The position numbers and the translations under genes were made by a program. Positions 6,142-11,360 of a DNA stretch of 11,360 nt are shown piece by piece. This stretch comes from Thermodesulfovibrionales bacterium (lineage in GTDB: Bacteria; Nitrospirota; Thermodesulfovibrionia; Thermodesulfovibrionales; SM23-35). The stretch covers positions 1 through 11,360 of the forward strand of contig JAGUWT010000241.1 in assembly GCA_020062205.1 (NCBI GenBank). Reading direction: 5' to 3'. The first letter of the stretch is position 1; each line of letters begins with the position of its first letter. The notes beneath the pieces are model-generated. The model searched no databases. It saw only the letters and a program-made list of their open reading frames with translations, and was not told the origin of the DNA.

Positions 6142-8409
6142 ATGAAGATCACAATCCGTCTTATAGTTTCCCTTCTTTTTGTGGTGGCTCTGGTAGCAGT
6201 TATTTTTTCATTTTACCAGGTCAGGGCTGAAAAGATTCGCCTTACATCTGAGATGGAACGACGAGCCATTATCCTAGCGGAAAGCTTGCAGGAAGCTGTA
6301 ATGCCATTGGTGCAAAACAACTCGCTATCAAGATTAACACGCCTTGTCGAACGATTTGGCAACCGCGAAAAGCTTAAAGGGATTGCCGTGCTTGACATCC
6401 AGGGGAATATTATGGCGTCAACTCCCGATCTTGAACCTTATATACAACAGCCATTACCCCAGGCAGTGAGCTCCATCACGGAAAAAAGGTCTGTAGACGG
6501 CTTTATAGACATCAAAGGCAAAAAAACATATATCTATACCACTCCTCTTTCCGCAGAAGATAAACTTATAGGATCTTTGGCGCTCTTTTATGACGCTTCT
6601 TACATTGATGTCAGGCTTGCGGGGATATGGAAGCATAACCTTCTCCGTTTTATAACATTATCAATACTTATCGTTGTGATAACGCTTCTGATAGTAAGGT
6701 GGAGCATTACGGGACCGATAGCTCATTTTGCAGAATGGATGAGGGAATTGCGAATGGGGAAAAGCAAAATCAGCCGGCCGGTCACAACAATAAGAGGCGA
6801 TGTGCTGGCTCCGCTGATTTCAGAAGTGACTCAGTTGGCAAAAAGCCTGGCAGTAGCCCGGATGCGTGCAGAGGAAGAGGCACGGTTACGTGTTCAGGCA
6901 GAATCCCTCTGGACAGCCAACCGTCTTAAAGAACATATGCGTGTTGAACTCAAAGGGAAAAAACTGTTTTTGATTTCAAACAGGGAACCTTATATGCATA
7001 CAAAAGATGGGCGCAATATCAAATGTATTACCCCTGCCGGAGGATTAGTCACTGCACTGGACCCCGTAATGCGTATATGCGATGGCGTATGGATTGCGCA
7101 TGGAAGTGGAGAAGCGGACAGAGAATTCACAGATGCTAATGACAGGCTTCGTGTGCCACCTGAAGAGCCTGCATATACACTTAAAAGGGTATGGCTTACT
7201 AAAGAAGAGGAAGACGGTTACTATTATGGTTTTTCCAATGAAGGACTCTGGCCATTATGCCATATCACGCATACACGTCCAATTTTCCGTCTGGAGGACT
7301 GGATTCGTTACCAACAGGTGAATGAAAAATTCGCAGATGCATTGCTGAGAGAGATCGCAGATGAAGAGTCTCCTTTGATTTTGATTCAGGACTATCATCT
7401 TGCTCTTCTTCCACTATTGGTCAAAGAAAAACGTCCGGATGCAAGAGTAGCACTTTTCTGGCATATCCCATGGCCCAACCCAGAAGCCTACGGCATCTGC
7501 CCTTGGCACCAGGAGATTCTCATAGGGATGTTGGGATCTGATATCATTGGTTTCCATATACAATTCCACTGCAATAATTTTTTGGATACTGTTGACAGGT
7601 TTTTGGAATCAAAGATTGATTGGGAACAATTCTCTGTTAATCGTGGTGGGAATACAACATTAGTAAAACCATTCCCGATCAGTGTAAGTTTTGACAGCGA
7701 TCTTGATAGGGTAACCGCAATTCAGGGAAAAGCACTATTGAGAGAAAACATACTTAAGGAGATAGATGTTTATGCAAAATATCTGGGGGTCGGGGTTGAT
7801 AGAATTGACTATACGAAAGGCATTCCTGAACGCTTCAGGGCGATTGAGAGGTTTCTGGAGAAATATCCTGAGTTTGTGGGTGAATTCACATTTATAGAAC
7901 TTGGTGCGCCCAGCCGAACACATATCAAGCGATACCGAGATTTGATGACAGAGGTGGAAGAAATGGTAGACAAAATAAACTGGAGATTCCAGACCAAGGG
8001 ATGGAAACCTATTGTATTTCTTAAAGCACATCATAGCCATGAAGAAATCAATCGCTTTTACAAAGTAGCTGACATATGTATGGTCACGTCTTTACATGAC
8101 GGAATGAATCTGGTTGCTAAAGAGTTTGTTGTCTCCCGTGACGACAAAAACGGTGTGTTAATCTTAAGTCAATTTGCAGGCGCCTCCCGTGAACTTAAAG
8201 ATGCAATTATTGTAAATCCGTATGCTGTAGAGGAAATGGCAGATGCCATTCGTCTTTCACTCACTATGGAACCTGACGTAAGGTCTGAACGAATGAAGAG
8301 GATGCGCAATGTGGTTAAAGAACATAATATCTATCGCTGGGCAGGAAATCTGATTACAACATTGGCGCGACTTAGGTTACCTGATGTCTCAAATGAAAAA
8401 TTTGAATAA
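6142..8409 (+). CDS. otsA: membrane sensor-HAMP fused to trehalose-6-phosphate synthase (GT20)
   Basis: The catalytic half makes trehalose-6-phosphate from an NDP-glucose and glucose-6-phosphate. ATG at 6142, GGAG at 6131-6134; 755 residues, against about 470 for ordinary OtsA. Order: TM1 at about 5-25; a periplasmic domain at about 28-165 with a Cache/PAS-like strand pattern (LKGIAVLDIQGNIMAST, then KTYIYTTPL and IGSLALFYD); TM2 at about 166-186; a HAMP-like segment at about 186-240 (ITGPIAHFAEWM); a helical linker to about 270; and GT20 from about 273 to 744. GT20 residues known from E. coli OtsA are all present: SNR (279-281), GG (300-301), QDYHL with D417, HIPWP with H441, GVDRIDYTKG with R554 and K559, and HDGMNLVAKE with D653 and E661. 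It should be active. The N-terminal layout is that of a histidine kinase or chemoreceptor with the output swapped for a sugar transferase, suggesting signal-controlled synthesis at the membrane. It overlaps otsB by 26 bp. Confidence 0.93.
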   Translation: MKITIRLIVSLLFVVALVAVIFSFYQVRAEKIRLTSEMERRAIILAESLQEAVMPLVQNNSLSRLTRLVERFGNREKLKGIAVLDIQGNIMASTPDLEPYIQQPLPQAVSSITEKRSVDGFIDIKGKKTYIYTTPLSAEDKLIGSLALFYDASYIDVRLAGIWKHNLLRFITLSILIVVITLLIVRWSITGPIAHFAEWMRELRMGKSKISRPVTTIRGDVLAPLISEVTQLAKSLAVARMRAEEEARLRVQAESLWTANRLKEHMRVELKGKKLFLISNREPYMHTKDGRNIKCITPAGGLVTALDPVMRICDGVWIAHGSGEADREFTDANDRLRVPPEEPAYTLKRVWLTKEEEDGYYYGFSNEGLWPLCHITHTRPIFRLEDWIRYQQVNEKFADALLREIADEESPLILIQDYHLALLPLLVKEKRPDARVALFWHIPWPNPEAYGICPWHQEILIGMLGSDIIGFHIQFHCNNFLDTVDRFLESKIDWEQFSVNRGGNTTLVKPFPISVSFDSDLDRVTAIQGKALLRENILKEIDVYAKYLGVGVDRIDYTKGIPERFRAIERFLEKYPEFVGEFTFIELGAPSRTHIKRYRDLMTEVEEMVDKINWRFQTKGWKPIVFLKAHHSHEEINRFYKVADICMVTSLHDGMNLVAKEFVVSRDDKNGVLILSQFAGASRELKDAIIVNPYAVEEMADAIRLSLTMEPDVRSERMKRMRNVVKEHNIYRWAGNLITTLARLRLPDVSNEKFE

Positions 8410-9217
8410 GATTTTACAGCCACACTATTTCTTTGAAAAACCCAATAAAGAATATTTCCTTAAGGTTAAGCCTGACCAAAAGATTGCATTGTTTTTAGAT
8501 TATGATGGCACATTAGTCCCTATTCAAAAGAATCCTGCACAATGCATTTTATCTGATAAAATAAAAAATCAATTACGATTGCTGTCAGACTCTAACCATT
8601 GCTATTTAACTATTTTAAGCGGAAGGTCATTGTCAGATATCAAGAAAATGATTGGAATCGGAAAAATTTATTATGGAGGTAATCATGGTTTAGATATATC
8701 TGGTCATGGTGTAAGATACACGCATCCTAAAGCACTATTGGCAAAACCTATTATTAGTGATGTAAAACATCTGCTCAAAAAAGAGATTGCAAATTTAGAA
8801 GGTGCATGGCTTGAAGACAAGAAATTTACTATGAGCCTTCACTTCCGTTCTGTAAATAAAAAAAACATTGTACTTGTTAAAAAAGTATTTTATAAGGTCA
8901 TAGCCGAATTCTTAGATAAAAAATTATTAACTGTGATTAAAGGGAAAAAAGTTTTAGAATTGACGCCTGATGCATCATGGAACAAGGGAAGTGCTGTTCG
9001 CTTAATTTTACAAGGATTAAAAAATAAACGCCTGCCTATATATATAGGTGATGACCAGACTGATGAGACAGCTTTTAAGGCAATTGGTAAAAGAGGGATT
9101 GCTATACGAATTGGAAAATCAAAAAAAACTTCTGCAAGTTATTATCTCAAAGGTTATTGGGAAGTTCCACGAATGCTCCAGAAAATCAATGAATTTATAA
9201 CAAGCCAAAAAAAATAG
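8384..9217 (+). CDS. otsB: trehalose-6-phosphate phosphatase (HAD family)
   Basis: Removes phosphate from trehalose-6-phosphate to give trehalose, completing the OtsA route; cytosolic. 277 residues, normal for the family. The four HAD motifs are intact: DYDGT with nucleophile D39 and acid/base D41, SGR at 79-81, K201 in WNKGSAV, and GDDQTDE with D223, D224 and D227. The family marks GGNHGLDI (98-105) and ELTPDASWNKG are also present. ATG at 8384 lies 26 bp inside otsA, with a weak AGG at 8374-8376; ATG at 8393 is an alternative that would shorten it by three residues. The overlap points to translational coupling, so OtsA and OtsB would be made in step and T6P would not build up. By my count the stretch 8461-9180 is about 33% GC, against about 42% in sampled lines of otsA, which hints at a different origin for this gene. 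Confidence 0.95.
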   Translation: MSQMKNLNKILQPHYFFEKPNKEYFLKVKPDQKIALFLDYDGTLVPIQKNPAQCILSDKIKNQLRLLSDSNHCYLTILSGRSLSDIKKMIGIGKIYYGGNHGLDISGHGVRYTHPKALLAKPIISDVKHLLKKEIANLEGAWLEDKKFTMSLHFRSVNKKNIVLVKKVFYKVIAEFLDKKLLTVIKGKKVLELTPDASWNKGSAVRLILQGLKNKRLPIYIGDDQTDETAFKAIGKRGIAIRIGKSKKTSASYYLKGYWEVPRMLQKINEFITSQKK

Positions 9218-9236
9218 ATTGTGATAGATTATTGAA

Positions 9237-10235
9237 ATGCTTCTCTGGTTTGGTTTTATCATATGCACTCTTGTAATTGTTTATTCCGGCATAAGGCTCT
9301 CGAAATATGGTGACATTATTGCTGAAAAGACAGGACTTGGAAGGGCATGGATAGGTTTAGTTCTTATGGCCTCGGTAACTTCCCTTCCTGAACTTGTAAC
9401 CGGAATAAGCTCTGTTACCTATGCTGGTGTTCCTGACATTGCTGTTGGCGATGTCCTTGGAAGTTGCGTATTTAATATGCTAATTATCGCCATTCTTGAT
9501 GCTATATATCGTATAATGCCAATATCTGCAAAGGCTCATCAGGGACATATACTTTCTGCTGGTTTCGGAATAATTCTTTTGAGCATAGTTGGTATAAGTC
9601 TATTTTTAGGTAAGTCTATTTCTCCTCTGGGCTGGATAGGTCCATATAGTCTGTTATTTGTGATTATTTATTTTATTGCAATTAAGCTGGTATTCTCTTA
9701 TGAAAAGAGACAGATTGCTGCTTATATGAAAGAAATGGCTGTTGAATTGAAATATAAAGACATTTTAACAAAGACCGCCATTGTCAACTATAGTCTTAAC
9801 GCAGTAGTTGTTATTATTGCTGCAACTTTTTTGCCAAACATAGGTGAAGGAATTGCTGAAACGACAGGTCTTGGTCAAACCTTTGTAGGCAACATTTTTA
9901 TCGCTATTTCTACTTCTCTTCCTGAATTAGTAGTCTCACTGTCTGCTGTAAAGATAGATGCGATAGACCTTGCAATAGGTAATCTCTTCGGAAGTAATAT
10001 CTTTAATATTTTAATTCTTGCTATTGATGATATATTTTTCCTGAAGGGTCCAATCCTTTCCTTTGCCAACCAGAATCATATCATTTCAGCTTTATCAGCT
10101 ATTGCCATGACAACGATTGCAATAATCGGTTTAACCTATCGTGCAGAGAAAAGGCCATTATTTTTAGCATGGGATTCTATCGGGATAATGTTGGTGTATG
10201 TGATTAATCTGATGCTACTGTATTTGCTGAGATAG
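9237..10235 (+). CDS. CaCA-family calcium/sodium (cation) antiporter, YrbG-like
   Basis: Predicted inner-membrane exchanger that moves Ca2+ (or another divalent ion) against Na+ or H+. 332 residues, mostly hydrophobic, with roughly ten membrane helices in two inverted halves separated by a charged cytosolic loop (about 154-180, FSYEKRQIAAYMKEM). Each half carries an alpha-repeat: residues 45-80 with TSLPEL and GDVLGSCVFN, and residues 223-257 with TSLPEL and GNLFGSNIFN. The key acids E52 and E230 are in place. In the first repeat the family's usual G-N/D-x-x-G-S-N ends in Cys (C77) instead of Asn. The start ATG 9237 has no clear Shine-Dalgarno and lies 19 bp after otsB, so it is likely translated from the same message. 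An ion pump here suits an osmotic or divalent-cation role; the real ion cannot be read from sequence. Confidence 0.9.
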   Translation: MLLWFGFIICTLVIVYSGIRLSKYGDIIAEKTGLGRAWIGLVLMASVTSLPELVTGISSVTYAGVPDIAVGDVLGSCVFNMLIIAILDAIYRIMPISAKAHQGHILSAGFGIILLSIVGISLFLGKSISPLGWIGPYSLLFVIIYFIAIKLVFSYEKRQIAAYMKEMAVELKYKDILTKTAIVNYSLNAVVVIIAATFLPNIGEGIAETTGLGQTFVGNIFIAISTSLPELVVSLSAVKIDAIDLAIGNLFGSNIFNILILAIDDIFFLKGPILSFANQNHIISALSAIAMTTIAIIGLTYRAEKRPLFLAWDSIGIMLVYVINLMLLYLLR

Positions 10236-10238
10236 GTC

Positions 10239-10268
10239 TTGACACAATCTTCCTATTTCAGATAGATT
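10239..10268 (+). promoter_or_regulatory. sigma70-type promoter for the riboswitch-htpX transcript
   Basis: A perfect -35 TTGACA at 10239-10244 is followed after 18 bp by TAGATT at 10263-10268 (4 of 6 matches to TATAAT). The riboswitch closing helix starts 9 bp later at 10277, which is the right distance for transcription to begin at or just before it. The promoter begins 4 bp after the antiporter stop, and no terminator separates the two. Confidence 0.65.
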
Positions 10269-10317
10269 AGTTCATAGTAAAGGGGAGTAGCTGAATCAGT
10301 GGCTATCGTCAGCACGT

Positions 10318-10338
10318 CTGCCCGCCTGAGGCGGGCAG
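10318..10338. repeat. GC-rich palindrome forming a riboswitch helix tip
   Basis: CTGCCCGCC (10318-10326) and GGCGGGCAG (10330-10338) are perfect 9-bp arms around a TGA loop. The motif is GC-rich in an AT-rich setting and resembles REP-type dispersed palindromes. In the RNA it extends the inner aptamer helix that begins with the conserved CACG. Confidence 0.7.
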
Positions 10339-10360
10339 GCCGGTACTACTGGTTAGATAA

Positions 10361-10463
10361 ACCCCGTTAGAATTTCACAGAGGGCATTATACCCCGTGTG
10401 AAAAAGCGGAAAATTTCTTAATTTATCATCCCCGTGGCAAGCCACGGGGCATTCTAACGGGGT
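10361..10463. mobile_element. 103-bp MITE/REP-like element inside the riboswitch
   Basis: Perfect 13-bp terminal inverted repeats bound the element: ACCCCGTTAGAAT at 10361-10373 and ATTCTAACGGGGT at 10451-10463. Inside are two further hairpins: TTTCACA (10373-10379) with TGTGAAA (10397-10403), and CCCCGTGGC (10430-10438) with GCCACGGGG (10441-10449). The whole folds as a cloverleaf-like unit. It has no ORF, so any movement would need a transposase in trans. A target duplication cannot be shown; both flanks are A-rich. It lies in the loop of the GTTAG/CTAAC helix of the aptamer. Confidence 0.65.
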
Positions 10464-10477
10464 AAAACTAACAAGCG

Positions 10478-10521
10478 AGACCTTTACCATGATGAATATT
10501 TATCGTGGTAAAGGTCTTTTT
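10478..10521 (+). terminator. intrinsic terminator of the riboswitch expression platform
   Basis: AGACCTTTACCA (10478-10489) pairs perfectly with TGGTAAAGGTCT (10506-10517). The stem extends inward through GAT/ATC and G-T pairs to a 4-nt loop near 10496-10499. A run of five T (10517-10521) follows. The 5' arm includes the 3' strand of aptamer helix P1 (10481-10487), so the two structures exclude each other. htpX begins 28 bp after the T-run. Confidence 0.92.
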
Positions 10522-10548
10522 CATTATGAGAAATTGGGAGGTGTAAAA

Positions 10549-11360
10549 ATGAACGGTTTGAAGACAATGGTTTTGATGGTAACTCTGACCCTGATGCTGG
10601 TGTTTATTGGAGGACTTCTGGGCGGCAAGACCGGAATGACATTTGCCCTTATTATGGCTTTTGTCATGAACTTCATCACCTATTGGTTTAGCGACAAAAT
10701 CGTTCTAAAAATGTACCGTGCACAACAGGTAAGTGAATCTGAAGCTCCTGAATTATTTGGCATTGTCAGAAGGCTTGCACAAAAGGCAGAGCTTCCCATG
10801 CCAAAAGTCTATATCATGGAACAGGATCAGCCCAATGCCTTTGCCACAGGAAGAAATCCGAAGCATGGTGCGGTTGCAGTTACAACTGGCATTATGCGGA
10901 TTCTTTCAAGAGAAGAACTTGAAGGTGTTATTGCACATGAACTTGCACATATAAAGCATAGAGACGTTCTTGTAGGAACAATTGCTGCAACGATAGCTGG
11001 TGCAATCAGCTATCTTGCACAGATGGCACAGTGGGCGATGATATTCGGCGGAAGAAGTGATGAAGAGGGAAGAGGGGGTAATCCAATAGCAGCACTTGTG
11101 ATGATGATAGTCGGCCCTATTGCAGCTATGTTGGTGCAGATGGCAATATCACGTTCGAGGGAATATGGTGCAGATGCAGGTGGGGCGAGAATTGCAGGGA
11201 ATCCATTGTATCTTGCGAATGCCCTGAAGAAGCTCCATATGGCAGCTCAAAAGGTACCAATGGATGCAAATCCTGCAACATCTCATATGTTTATTGTAAA
11301 CCCTCTTACAGGAGGAGGAATTCTGAGACTCTTCAGTACACATCCCCCTATTGAAAAGAG
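10549..11360 (+). CDS. htpX: HtpX membrane zinc metalloprotease (M48B), 3' end missing
   Basis: Inner-membrane protease that degrades misfolded membrane proteins in envelope and heat stress, working alongside FtsH in E. coli. The start is ATG at 10549 with a strong GGGAGGTG at 10536-10543. The window holds 270 codons plus 2 bases, ending THPPIEK, which is the conserved C-terminal stretch of HtpX; only about 10-20 residues should be missing. Two hydrophobic helices at about 7-24 and 28-46 precede the catalytic domain. The zinc site is HELAH (H130, E131, H134), with the third ligand expected at E205 in SRSREYGADA. Two more hydrophobic stretches lie at about 140-165 and 178-198. The gene sits alone behind its own promoter, a manganese-type riboswitch and a terminator, so its expression is probably tied to divalent metal level. 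That is an unusual partner for this riboswitch class. Confidence 0.95.
   Translation, partial: MNGLKTMVLMVTLTLMLVFIGGLLGGKTGMTFALIMAFVMNFITYWFSDKIVLKMYRAQQVSESEAPELFGIVRRLAQKAELPMPKVYIMEQDQPNAFATGRNPKHGAVAVTTGIMRILSREELEGVIAHELAHIKHRDVLVGTIAATIAGAISYLAQMAQWAMIFGGRSDEEGRGGNPIAALVMMIVGPIAAMLVQMAISRSREYGADAGGARIAGNPLYLANALKKLHMAAQKVPMDANPATSHMFIVNPLTGGGILRLFSTHPPIEK

Larger units (their letters stand above)
10277..10487 (+). promoter_or_regulatory. yybP-ykoY (manganese) riboswitch with enlarged helices
   Basis: The two conserved ends of this aptamer class are present: AAAGGGGAGTAGC at 10279-10291 and GCGAGACCTTT at 10475-10485. P1 is a perfect 7-bp helix, GTAAAGG (10277-10283) with CCTTTAC (10481-10487). 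The ATCGTCAGCACG block (10305-10316) matches the conserved inner strand. CAGTGG (10297-10302) can pair with CTACTG (10346-10351), and GTTAG (10352-10356) with CTAAC (10468-10472). The 3' strand of P1 is also the 5' arm of the terminator, so ligand-stabilised P1 would block termination, an ON switch as described for the class (Mn2+). The aptamer is about 211 nt, roughly double a minimal one, because of two palindromic insertions listed separately. The consensus is from memory, so a covariance-model search is the proper test. Confidence 0.82.

Noticed and set aside
6044..6145. Open frame continuing 33 codons past the treT TGA up to the otsA start, suggesting stop readthrough or recoding
   Set aside because: A run this short is likely by chance, the preceding protein already has full TreT length, and TGA ends another gene at 151-153 normally; no in-frame TGA occurs inside any conserved gene.
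7735..8040. Minus-strand 101-codon frame opposite otsA
   Set aside because: It is antisense to the conserved GT20 motifs (GVDRIDYTKG region), and its composition is that expected of a shadow frame.
10361..10463. Reading the repeated hairpins upstream of htpX as a CRISPR array
   Set aside because: There are no regularly spaced direct repeats with unique spacers; the structure is one inverted-repeat element with internal hairpins.
10733..10954. 73-codon + strand frame inside htpX
   Set aside because: It is out of frame with HtpX, whose frame carries HELAH and conserved motifs over the same bases.

Overview
The window comes from a Gram-negative-type bacterium of moderate-to-low GC (my hand counts give about 42% in otsA and about 33% in otsB). 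Evidence for the cell type is the periplasmic M23 endopeptidase of MepM/YebA architecture, HtpX, and a transmembrane sensor fused to OtsA. The gene mix (TreT, DUF5752-like domain, HAMP-OtsA fusion) and the short palindromic intergenic repeats remind me of Nitrospirota or deltaproteobacterial lineages. That is a weak inference. All genes are on the + strand, and stop-codon use fits the standard code.

Layout. 1-153 is the C-terminal tail of an RCK_C/TrkA-C protein. 154-282 is a short intergenic region with a palindromic repeat and a possible promoter. 283-10235 holds eight closely spaced co-directional genes, probably one operon or two: a membrane-anchored coiled-coil protein, an M23 murein endopeptidase, an MscS mechanosensitive channel, a second MscS-like protein whose C-terminal domain is replaced by a duplicated DUF5752-like domain, the GT4 glycosyltransferase TreT, a two-TM sensor-HAMP protein fused to trehalose-6-phosphate synthase (OtsA), trehalose-6-phosphatase (OtsB), and a Ca2+/Na+-type cation antiporter. 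10236-10548 holds a promoter, a yybP-ykoY (manganese) riboswitch enlarged by two palindromic elements, and a strong intrinsic terminator. 10549 to the window end is htpX, cut off at its 3' end.

How it fits together. The block reads as a turgor/osmoadaptation locus. It has channels that release solute on down-shock, an enzyme that opens peptidoglycan cross-links, two independent routes to trehalose (TreT from NDP-glucose plus glucose; OtsA/OtsB from NDP-glucose plus glucose-6-phosphate), and an ion exchanger. The unusual point is that two of the proteins appear built to link membrane state to trehalose metabolism: the MscS-DUF5752 hybrid directly before treT, and OtsA tethered to a periplasmic sensor through a HAMP domain. 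The sequence shows these architectures directly; the signalling role is inference.

The second notable region is the leader of htpX. The expression platform is clear: the 3' strand of the riboswitch closing helix is also the 5' arm of the terminator. A 103-bp element with perfect 13-bp terminal inverted repeats sits in the loop of a peripheral helix, and a second GC-rich palindrome forms the tip of another helix. Both insertions keep the predicted RNA fold.
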